Assembly (NCBI GenBank): GCA_021809895.1
Contig: JAJZJU010000014.1
Location: 1 to 35,354 of the forward strand
Length of the DNA stretch: 35,354 bases
Origin: a bacterium
Lineage (GTDB): Bacteria; Chloroflexota; Dormibacteria; Aeolococcales; Bog-877
Reading direction: 5' to 3'
In this document: piece after piece, positions 15,278 to 21,864 of the stretch
Layout of the letters: every line of letters begins with the position of its first letter
Position numbering within the stretch: the first letter of the stretch is position 1
Translations under genes and position numbers: made by a program
Notes under the pieces: generated by a model
Told to the model about the DNA's origin: nothing
The model's database searches: none
The model's input: only the letters and a program-made list of their open reading frames with translations

Positions 15278-15810
15278 GGCAGCAGCCGCCGGTCCACGAC
15301 CTCTCCAGCCCCGAGCTGGGGGAGGCCGGCCACCCCCAGCCCGTCGGCGGGGTCCAGGTCGAGCAGGAACTGGCGGCAGCGGAGGTACTCCTCCTCCTCC
15401 CCGATGGCGGCGCTGGCCGCCATGAGCAGGTGCAGGGAGCGCAGGAACCCTCGATTGGAGGGCTCGCTCCAGCGCACCTGACCGGTCCCTCCCCATCCGT
15501 GGCGGCGCAGCCGGTCGAGGCCGCGATGGTAGCCCACCCGGCTGTAGGCGTAGGCAGCGACAGGGTCGCCGTTCAGGTACGCGACCTGCCCCAGGTGCGC
15601 CCACCCGTCAAGGAAGCCGGGATGGGCACGGCAGACCTCCCGCAGCCGCTCCAGCTGTCCTGCGCCCTCAGCCGCCCCCGCAAGGGCGGCCTCCAGCGCG
15701 AGCCGCGCCGCTTCCGGCTCGGCCGGAAGCACCGTCTGGTGACGCGCCTCGATCTTGTGTCCATGGGCGGCCATCGGGACCGAGCGCAGTGGGGAATCGG
15801 CGGTGCCCAT
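15274..15810 (-). CDS. DUF3151 family protein
   Basis: 178-residue soluble protein matching DUF3151, a family known mostly from Actinomycetota. Characteristic helices are H-P-G-F-L-D-G-W-A-H-L-G, A-Y-A-Y-S-R-V-G-Y-H-R-G-L-D and the S-N-R-G-F-L-R-S-L segment, arranged like tetratricopeptide helices. The function is unknown. The ATG at 15810 has a strong AAGGAGA ribosome site six bases upstream. tRNA-Glu lies 42 bases upstream on the same strand, so the two may be transcribed together. The family supports an actinobacterial or near-actinobacterial origin. Confidence 0.88.
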   Translation of the reverse strand: MGTADSPLRSVPMAAHGHKIEARHQTVLPAEPEAARLALEAALAGAAEGAGQLERLREVCRAHPGFLDGWAHLGQVAYLNGDPVAAYAYSRVGYHRGLDRLRRHGWGGTGQVRWSEPSNRGFLRSLHLLMAASAAIGEEEEYLRCRQFLLDLDPADGLGVAGLPQLGAGEVVDRRLLP

Positions 15811-15851
15811 CTGTCTCCTTCATCCACATCTGCGGTCTTCTGTCCGGCGGC

Positions 15852-15928
15852 TGGTACCCCGTAGCGGATTCGAACCGCTGATCTCCGCCTTGAGAGGGCG
15901 GTGTCCTGGGCCACTAGACGAACGGGGC
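15852..15928 (-). tRNA. tRNA-Glu (anticodon CTC)
   Basis: Read on the minus strand, the sequence folds into a full cloverleaf. The acceptor stem GCCCCGT pairs with ACGGGGT (with a G-U first pair), the anticodon stem CCGCC/GGCGG holds the loop CTCTCAA with anticodon CTC for GAG, and the T-arm contains GGTTCGAATCC. The discriminator base is A, and the CCA end (15852-15854) is encoded. The D-arm carries TAGTGGCCCAGGACA. Confidence 0.96.
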
Positions 15929-15965
15929 GTGGCGGATCCCGCCGGATCCAACAGGGCCAGGGGCC

Positions 15966-15971
15966 AGTATA
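15966..15971 (-). promoter_or_regulatory. Candidate -10 box upstream of tRNA-Glu
   Basis: TATACT on the minus strand lies 37 bases before the tRNA 5' end, in the 69-base gap after the GH15 gene. A weak -35 candidate GTCTTG occurs 17 bases further upstream, inside the end of the GH15 gene. Apart from this promoter the gap holds nothing recognisable. Confidence 0.4.
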
Positions 15972-15997
15972 GGAGCGGCGCGCGTGGCCAAGACCGG

Positions 15998-17818
15998 TCA
16001 GGAATCACCGAACAGCTCGAGGACAGCCTCCACCAGGGCGGCATGACTCTGCACCTGCGGATAGTTGCCCAGCAGGCTCCCCGGACCAGGCAGGGCGACC
16101 TCGGACAGCTGACCGGGGGGACCGGCCAGCTCGACGATCGAGCGCAGGCGCAGCTCAGCGTCGCGGCGCCTGCCCAGCCGCGCCTCCGCGATTACGGCCC
16201 AGAGCGAGGGGAATATGAAGGGGGCGCATGGGGACGCGAAGCCGTCCCGCTCGGGATGGTAGCGCGCGACCAGGAACTCGTCGCCCAGCTCAGCGGTGAC
16301 CCGGTCCAGAGTGGCCGGAGCGGCCCGCGACCCGGGGCCGAGGTATCCGATCAGGTAGGCGGCCAGGGTAGATGAGTCCGCGGAGGGGTCGTCGAAGGCC
16401 ATCTTGAGGGCCCCATCTGCGTCGGTCCCGTAACTGCGGATCGCGTCTGCAATCTCATCCCTCTGCAGGCCCCAGGCTGCGGCGTCGCCGTGGTCCAACC
16501 GTCCCTGGGAGTGCAGCCTCAAAGCCGCCTCCAGCGCCGCCCAGGCCATCAATTTGCTGTGAAGGTAGTGCCGGGGCTGGCCGCGGACCTCCCAGATGCC
16601 GTGATCGGCTTGTCGCCAGGCGGAGCGGGCTCGATCGGCCAGCTCGGGGACCAGCCCCAGCAGCGGGGCGGGGCAGCGGTCGGAAAGCGCCAGCGCTTCG
16701 ATGAAGCGCATCACCTCACCCAGGGTATCGACCTGGACCTGTCCAGCGGCCGCGTTGCCAATCCGCACCATCCCGCCCCCGTAGCCGCTGAGGTGACCGA
16801 GCACGTGCTCGGGTGGTAACGGACCGCCATCGAGGCGGGCGACCGGGGGGTTGTCGCCGGAGGCCAGGCGCCGGGCCAGCCCGAGCGCCAGTCGCTCAGC
16901 CTCAGGCCAGGCGCCGGCACGCACCAGGGCCAGCCCGGCGTCGGCGCAGTCGCGCAGCCAGGCGTAGCGGTAATCCCACGCCCGCTCGCTGGCGGGCCAC
17001 TGAGGAATCGAGAGGAGCGGCGAGGCTACCACCAGGCCGGAGGCCCGATCTTGAAGAGAGCGCAGTGTGAGCAGAGAGCGGATCAGCGCCCGCTGGGCCC
17101 ACGGTGGCCCCTGGTGGAGGGCCACGGCCACCGCCGACCGATCCGCCAGTGAAGCCAGCCAGGTTTTGCCGTCGGTGAGCTCCAGTTCCATCTCCTGGCG
17201 CGCCGATGCCAACGCCACGGTGGGATCGGTCACGATGCGCCTCGCCGACTCCGAGGGGCTGGAATCGGCATCGCAAAGCTCCACCCACACCAGGGCAGCA
17301 TCCCGGCCGAGGCGCATCCGGGCCCCGCCCGGGGTCGACTCCAGGGGTTCGGAGCACGCCAGATGCAGGGGGCCCCCGGGTCCGTCCGGCCAGGGCGAAG
17401 CCGGAAGCTCCGCGTGCTGCCGGAAGACCGCCCAGCGCGCGTCCGGACCCGCACCTGCGAGCTGGAGCGCCAGCTCGGTCCCGGGGGGACCCTCGATCAG
17501 GAAGGCCAGAGAGCTCCGACCCCTGCCGCCCCCCAGCAACCCCAGGGTGACACGAACCGAGCCGGACCATTCCACGACAACCAGGGAGGAGTCCGCCAGC
17601 CAGCGGGACGCGAGCCACCCCCCGGCCTGCGGCACCACCCCGACGTGGCCGCCGCAATCCCCGTCCAGGATCCCTGCCAGTCGAAGCGGCGAGTCGAAAT
17701 TGGGGGCACACCAGAAGTCGCAGAGGCCTTTAGGGGTGATGAGAGCGGCGGTTTGGCCGTCAGCGACGCAGAAGTGCTCAGCCAGCGCCGGGATGACAGG
17801 GCTGGGCAGATTGACCAC
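15998..17818 (-). CDS. Glycoside hydrolase family 15 protein (glucoamylase/trehalase-like)
   Basis: 606-residue protein with the two-part GH15 layout: an N-terminal beta-sandwich (about residues 1-240) starting with a version of the F-D-S-P-L-R-L-A-G-I-L segment, and a C-terminal (alpha/alpha)6 barrel. The substrate motif W-D-Y-R-Y-A-W-L-R-D begins at W281, and the general-acid Glu is E410 in G-I-W-E-V-R-G. The general-base motif near the C-terminus is atypical (P-E-R-D-G-F instead of the usual G-E-E-G-x-F). Bacterial relatives include trehalases and glucan glucohydrolases. No signal peptide, so probably cytosolic. GTG 17818 is the start; a TACCTT box lies eight bases before it. Confidence 0.88.
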   Translation of the reverse strand: MVNLPSPVIPALAEHFCVADGQTAALITPKGLCDFWCAPNFDSPLRLAGILDGDCGGHVGVVPQAGGWLASRWLADSSLVVVEWSGSVRVTLGLLGGGRGRSSLAFLIEGPPGTELALQLAGAGPDARWAVFRQHAELPASPWPDGPGGPLHLACSEPLESTPGGARMRLGRDAALVWVELCDADSSPSESARRIVTDPTVALASARQEMELELTDGKTWLASLADRSAVAVALHQGPPWAQRALIRSLLTLRSLQDRASGLVVASPLLSIPQWPASERAWDYRYAWLRDCADAGLALVRAGAWPEAERLALGLARRLASGDNPPVARLDGGPLPPEHVLGHLSGYGGGMVRIGNAAAGQVQVDTLGEVMRFIEALALSDRCPAPLLGLVPELADRARSAWRQADHGIWEVRGQPRHYLHSKLMAWAALEAALRLHSQGRLDHGDAAAWGLQRDEIADAIRSYGTDADGALKMAFDDPSADSSTLAAYLIGYLGPGSRAAPATLDRVTAELGDEFLVARYHPERDGFASPCAPFIFPSLWAVIAEARLGRRRDAELRLRSIVELAGPPGQLSEVALPGPGSLLGNYPQVQSHAALVEAVLELFGDS

Positions 17819-17826
17819 GCCTTCCT

Positions 17827-17832
17827 AAGGTA
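17827..17832 (-). promoter_or_regulatory. Candidate -10 box for the GH15 gene
   Basis: On the minus strand TACCTT ends eight bases before GTG 17818. An AGGAAGG motif between them could instead serve as a ribosome site but is very close to the start codon. The gap to the upstream glucosaminidase gene is 41 bases. Confidence 0.25.
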
Positions 17833-17859
17833 ATGGCGTAGGGTGGGACGCCGCCCGGA

Positions 17860-19113
17860 TCAGCCCGGCGTTGACTGCAGCAGATCTCCGATCTGGGCGA
17901 TCTTGGCCGCCCAGGACGGGTCACTGGCATAGTCGACACTCATGCCGGCCGGGGTGGGACCGTTGTAGAACTGACCGGTGGCGACCGAACCGGGCTGTCC
18001 CGGGTAGTTGGGGACCTGGGAACCTGGCGGCGTCAGGTAGTACACCGACACGTACCAGGACACGAAGCTGATGCAGGCCTGGTCGCTGGGGAAGGATGCT
18101 CCGTCCCCGAACGGGTTGGCGTCGAAGGCATAGAACCCGAAGAGGTTGTGCTTCTGTAAGTAGAGGTTGGAGGTGCCCCAACCGGTCTCCAGCACAGCGT
18201 CAGCGACCAGATAGATTGCGCTCACGTGGTTGGTCTGCTCGGCGGACAGGAAGTAGCTGGCATCGGCGGCCAGCGGGGTGCCCTGGAGGAACGCCTGGAT
18301 CTGGCCGAGCGTGATCCCGCTTGGTTGGGTGAGGTTCGTGGTCACCGAGAACGTGCCTGACGATGATGTGGGAGGGGTAGGGGGCGCGGTGGGAGTGGGG
18401 GTGCTCAATGGGGTGGGCTTCGGCGTGGAGGCTGGCGTGGGCGTGGAGACCGGCGTGGGGGTGGAGGTTGCGCTCTTCTTAGCCGTGGGAGCCTTTGCCA
18501 GCGGTCTCGGGGGCGTCGAGCCCGTGGGAGAGCTGGCCGGCTTCTCCTTCGAAGCCGCGGCCGGATGCGGCGCAGGTGGGTTGGCGGCCTCGAACGCCGC
18601 CACCAACTCCTCCGCCTGGAGCCGCTTCTCAGTCGCAAGCGCTTGAGCCGTCTCGTGCTGAAGGCTCATCTGGCTCCTCCCCTCGGCCCGGATGCTGGAG
18701 CTGAGATCGGCGACCGCGGTCTTCTCGGCCCCGGTGATCCGAGACAGGGCTATCTGGGTGTCCAGCGCCTGGCTCAGAGAGCTGCTGGCAAGCACCTCGA
18801 TCATCCCGTTGGGAGCTCCGGTGTACTCGGCGGAGATGAGGGCTGCCAGCTGGGTCTTGGCCCGCGCTATCTCCAAGCGGTCGGCTCGCAGCTGCTCCCT
18901 GGCGATCTGCACCTGCCTCAGCAGGAGCAGCTCACGAGCCTTGGCCTGGTTGACCAGCTGATTCAGCTTGGCCACAGGGGACGACGTTGCAGCTGGTGAC
19001 GGCGCGCTGGCCGTGGCCGAGCTCAAGCCTGTCGCTCCCAGAATTCCGACCGCCGCCGTGAGGCTGCCGATCAGGGCGAGCGCGGGCTTCGCCAACCTCC
19101 TCTTGCCATCCAC
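17860..19113 (-). CDS. Secreted glucosaminidase-domain peptidoglycan hydrolase
   Basis: 417 residues in four parts: a signal peptide (basic D-G-K-R-R-L-A-K-P then a hydrophobic run ending near A-T-A-S-A); a coiled coil (about residues 45-175); a Pro/Thr/Ser linker with repeated T-P-T-P-x-S units (about 205-255); and a C-terminal glucosaminidase domain with the catalytic Glu, E309, in L-E-T-G-W-G-T-S and the N-L-F-G-F motif. It would cleave the GlcNAc-MurNAc glycan backbone outside the cell. GTG 19113 is the start; no ribosome site is visible. The pseudokinase gene ends 94 bases upstream, with a strong hairpin in between. Confidence 0.87.
   Translation of the reverse strand: MDGKRRLAKPALALIGSLTAAVGILGATGLSSATASAPSPAATSSPVAKLNQLVNQAKARELLLLRQVQIAREQLRADRLEIARAKTQLAALISAEYTGAPNGMIEVLASSSLSQALDTQIALSRITGAEKTAVADLSSSIRAEGRSQMSLQHETAQALATEKRLQAEELVAAFEAANPPAPHPAAASKEKPASSPTGSTPPRPLAKAPTAKKSATSTPTPVSTPTPASTPKPTPLSTPTPTAPPTPPTSSSGTFSVTTNLTQPSGITLGQIQAFLQGTPLAADASYFLSAEQTNHVSAIYLVADAVLETGWGTSNLYLQKHNLFGFYAFDANPFGDGASFPSDQACISFVSWYVSVYYLTPPGSQVPNYPGQPGSVATGQFYNGPTPAGMSVDYASDPSWAAKIAQIGDLLQSTPG
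18366..18475 (-). repeat. Pro/Thr/Ser linker repeat in the glucosaminidase gene
   Basis: Minus-strand codons encode degenerate tandem units of the form S-T-P-T-P-V/A/T, seen on the + strand as repeated GGCGTGGG/GGAGGTTG-like blocks. This is a wall-spanning linker typical of secreted hydrolases. Tandem units of this kind can gain or lose copies by slippage. Confidence 0.6.
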
Positions 19114-19171
19114 GAGGCACCATTCTTGGAGCGATTGCCGATCCAGCAGCCTCTCGTCGCAGCACCGATAC

Positions 19172-19198
19172 CCGGCCGCGACTTCGGTCGCGAGCCGG
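19172..19198 (-). terminator. Hairpin after the pseudokinase gene (TTCG loop on + strand)
   Basis: An 11-bp stem (left arm 19172-19182, right arm 19187-19198 with one unpaired A at 19193) closes a four-base loop that reads TTCG on the + strand, flanked by C and G. It begins 10 bases beyond the pseudokinase stop in the direction of transcription and lies upstream of the glucosaminidase gene. No T-tract follows. It is probably a terminator or 3'-end stabiliser, but it would also lie in any longer leader of the glucosaminidase gene. Direct repeats GTCGCAG (19156-19162 and 19198-19204) flank it. Confidence 0.5.
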
Positions 19199-19207
19199 TC
19201 GCAGCGA

Positions 19208-20755
19208 CTATCCGGGGCAGCTGGAGCCGGGCGGCGTGATCAAAAGCGGGGCTGAGGCAGCCGGGTCGGGAGCGCGGGCCAGCGCCACCAACCCGACCGG
19301 GGTTGTGCTGGACAGGTTGACCTGGGGCTGAGCCTCCACATAGGTGTAGCTCGCCGGGGCCGGAATCTGCCCCGACGCCACCTCGGTGACCGACCCGGTG
19401 CAGCGGTTGACCAGGTCCACCTGCCAGCCCACGATGTCGGCCTGGTGGTTGGCCAGAGTCGCCTTCACTGTGAAGGTGCAGGCGCCGGAACCGGTGGGAG
19501 GGCAGCTCGCCGAGAGTTCCACCTTGGTAATCGGGGGACTGCTCTGCGGCCCCAGCAGCGGGATCTCTCGAAGTGGCGCGGGTGTCGGGTTCGGCTTCGC
19601 GCTTGCTTTTGGCGTGGGGTTGGTCGGTGCAGTGGGCGAAGGGGAAGGGGATAAAGAGCGGTAAGGGGTCGGGCGTGCTGTTCGCGACCCGGGTATCGGA
19701 GGGCGGGGAATGCCTCCTCTCAGGGCCAGGGTTGTCCCTCCCGCGGCCAGCAGAACCACGATCAGGGCCACAGCCGCCAGCCAGCTCCGCCCGGTCCCGT
19801 GCGCTCGGGGGAAGGAGGTCCACGTGAGCCGGCGATGGGACCGGCGGCCACCCGGGCCGGCTGGTCGGGTCACGTCCTCGACGCTGGGTCCCGGGCGAAG
19901 GACAGGAGGTTCGGTGGCGGCCGCTGCCGACGTCACCGGCGCCGCCGCCACCGTGCTCCTCCCGATCTCGGACAGAGCTGACTCCGCGACCGGTGTTGCC
20001 GGCACTGCGGTGCGCCTCGCGGCCGCGCGCTGCTGGCCGAGCCGGGTGGCCAGAGCCTGCAGCTGCCGCCTCACCCTCACCCTCCCCGAGCTCCCCATGT
20101 GGCCACGGAGCACCTGCCGCCAGAGCGCGACCACGGAGGCCGCGCGGCGGCCGCGGAGACCCTCCGGGTCCACCAGCTCGAGCAGGCGGGCCTGCGCGGC
20201 CGGGGGCACCGTGCGGCGGCTGTGATCGGAGATCCCATGCAGGAGCTCCAGTGCCAGGGCACCCGCACACTCCAGGTCGGAGCCACTCTGCGTTGCATCT
20301 GGGCCGAGGTCGGGAGCAACCAGATGGACGCGGCCGTCAGCGGCACCGATGAAGACTGTGTCGGGGCCTATCGCCTGGTGGCGTGCCTGGCGGGCCTCCA
20401 GCGCCGCCACGGCCGCCAGCAGCCCGTCGGCGACCATCGCGGCCTGGTCGAAGGTGAGTGGCACCTGCCGGCGCAGGACTCTCAGCGAGACGCCGTCCGG
20501 CACCACCTCGGCGACGATGGCCACTCCGCTGTCCAACCGCGCCGCCAGCGGCCGCGCCAGCGCGGTCCCGCTCACATCCGCCAGTCTCCGCAGTCCCTCC
20601 CAGATCGCCTCCGGGTCCTCCCCGGGCGCCAGCCGAATGGTCCTCAACCAGACCGACCTCCCGTCGGCCATCTCGACCCTGGTGGGCGTGGCGGAGAGTT
20701 CCAGGCCGTCTGGAATCTCCAGCGGGGACGCGCCGCGAAACGAGATCAGCTCCAA
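19208..20755 (-). CDS. Membrane-anchored pseudokinase with extracellular domain
   Basis: 515 residues. The N-terminal 230 or so follow a Ser/Thr protein kinase-like outline but lack catalytic residues: the catalytic loop H-R-D-L-K-P-x-N appears as H-Q-A-I-G-P-D-T (from H126), and the D-F-G position reads A-P-D-L-G. A single membrane helix (about residues 325-347) leads to a Pro/Thr/Ser linker and an extracellular Ig-like or beta domain of about 110 residues with three cysteines. Such proteins act as scaffolds or receptors rather than kinases. TTG 20755 is the only early start; M30 is an alternative. It is divergent from mreB, 65 bases apart. Confidence 0.75.
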   Translation of the reverse strand: MELISFRGASPLEIPDGLELSATPTRVEMADGRSVWLRTIRLAPGEDPEAIWEGLRRLADVSGTALARPLAARLDSGVAIVAEVVPDGVSLRVLRRQVPLTFDQAAMVADGLLAAVAALEARQARHQAIGPDTVFIGAADGRVHLVAPDLGPDATQSGSDLECAGALALELLHGISDHSRRTVPPAAQARLLELVDPEGLRGRRAASVVALWRQVLRGHMGSSGRVRVRRQLQALATRLGQQRAAARRTAVPATPVAESALSEIGRSTVAAAPVTSAAAATEPPVLRPGPSVEDVTRPAGPGGRRSHRRLTWTSFPRAHGTGRSWLAAVALIVVLLAAGGTTLALRGGIPRPPIPGSRTARPTPYRSLSPSPSPTAPTNPTPKASAKPNPTPAPLREIPLLGPQSSPPITKVELSASCPPTGSGACTFTVKATLANHQADIVGWQVDLVNRCTGSVTEVASGQIPAPASYTYVEAQPQVNLSSTTPVGLVALARAPDPAASAPLLITPPGSSCPG

Positions 20756-20823
20756 CTTCGTTTCCAGCTCGCGGGAGGCGTAGTGTTGGCAGTGCCGTCG
20801 AACTGGCGGCCGTTTCGTGGGTG

Positions 20824-21855
20824 GTGAAAGTGGGATTGCTCTCGGCCGACTTTGGGATCGACCTCGGAACCGCCAACACAGTGGTCTGCCGCGGTGACGG
20901 TACCGTCTTGCTCGACGAGCCCTCGGTGATGCTGGTCTCCCTGGGTTCGGACGGCAGCCGCAAGCCGATCCTCATCGGCCACCAGGCTCGCGAGCTGACC
21001 GGCCGGACCCCGGTTGGGATGACCACGGTCCGCCCCATCCGTGACGGGGTGGTGTCGGATCTTCAGTCGGCCAAGGGCTACATCGTGGCGGTGATCCACC
21101 AGGTGACGCGGCGGCCCTGGGAGCGCTTCCGGCCCCGCGCCGTCTGCGGGGTTCCGGCCGGAGCCACCGCGCTGGAGCGCCAGGCGCTCATCGAGTCCCT
21201 CGAGGAGGGCGGCATCGGCCGGGCCGACCTCATCCCCGAGCCAGTGGCCGGAGCCATCGGCTGCGGGATCGACCCCCTGGAGCCACGAGCGCACATGGTG
21301 GTCGATGTCGGCGGAGGGACAGCCGAGGTCACCGCGATCTGCTTCGGAGGGATATTGGCCGCCAGCTCCTGCAGGATCGCCGGAGACGAGATGACGGCGG
21401 CCCTCAACCAGTACCTGCGCCAGGAGCATCACCTGATCGTGGGGGAGCTGACCGCCGAGGACATCAAGATCAAGCTCCGCTCCTCTGGCAATGGCTCCGG
21501 CCCGATCGTAGTCGAGGGACGGGATGTCTTCACCGGCAAGCCGCGGATGCAGACCCTGGATCCCGACGAAGCCACCCTCGCGATCCGGCCGACCGTCGAC
21601 GGAATCGTCGACGCGCTCTCCTTCGTCCTCGACCAGCTGCCACCTCAAGCGGTCGGCGACATCATGCAGACCGGCGTGCTGGCGTTCGGCGGCGGGTCGC
21701 TGCTGGAGGGTTTCCAGGGTCACCTGGAGGAGGCCCTGGGATTCTCGGTCGGCATGGCGGAACGACCGCTCACCTGCGTCGCCGAGGGTGCCGCCAAGGC
21801 GCTGTCAAGCCCTAGAGTGGTCGACGCCTTCAAGGGTGCACCGCCGCAGTTCTGA
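20824..21855 (+). CDS. mreB: MreB-family rod-shape cytoskeletal ATPase
   Basis: Actin-like protein that forms membrane-bound filaments and steers lateral wall synthesis. Motifs: phosphate 1 (F-G-I-D-L-G-T-A-N-T), P-R-A-V-C-G-V-P-A-G-A-T, the connecting Glu in L-I-P-E-P-V-A-G-A-I-G, phosphate 2 (V-V-D-V-G-G-G-T-A-E-V) and the adenosine motif F-G-G-G-S-L-L. 343 residues is normal. GTG 20824 (or the adjacent GTG 20821) is inferred from the family N-terminus; the frame upstream is not MreB. No ribosome site is seen. It converges with the RodA-PBP fusion gene across 9 bases; mreC and mreD do not follow. Confidence 0.93.
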   Translation: MKVGLLSADFGIDLGTANTVVCRGDGTVLLDEPSVMLVSLGSDGSRKPILIGHQARELTGRTPVGMTTVRPIRDGVVSDLQSAKGYIVAVIHQVTRRPWERFRPRAVCGVPAGATALERQALIESLEEGGIGRADLIPEPVAGAIGCGIDPLEPRAHMVVDVGGGTAEVTAICFGGILAASSCRIAGDEMTAALNQYLRQEHHLIVGELTAEDIKIKLRSSGNGSGPIVVEGRDVFTGKPRMQTLDPDEATLAIRPTVDGIVDALSFVLDQLPPQAVGDIMQTGVLAFGGGSLLEGFQGHLEEALGFSVGMAERPLTCVAEGAAKALSSPRVVDAFKGAPPQF

Positions 21856-21864
21856 ACACGATCA

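Noticed and set aside
18366-18475. CRISPR or other direct-repeat array
   Set aside because: The repetition follows codon triplets of a Thr/Pro linker within a coding frame and has no spacer structure.
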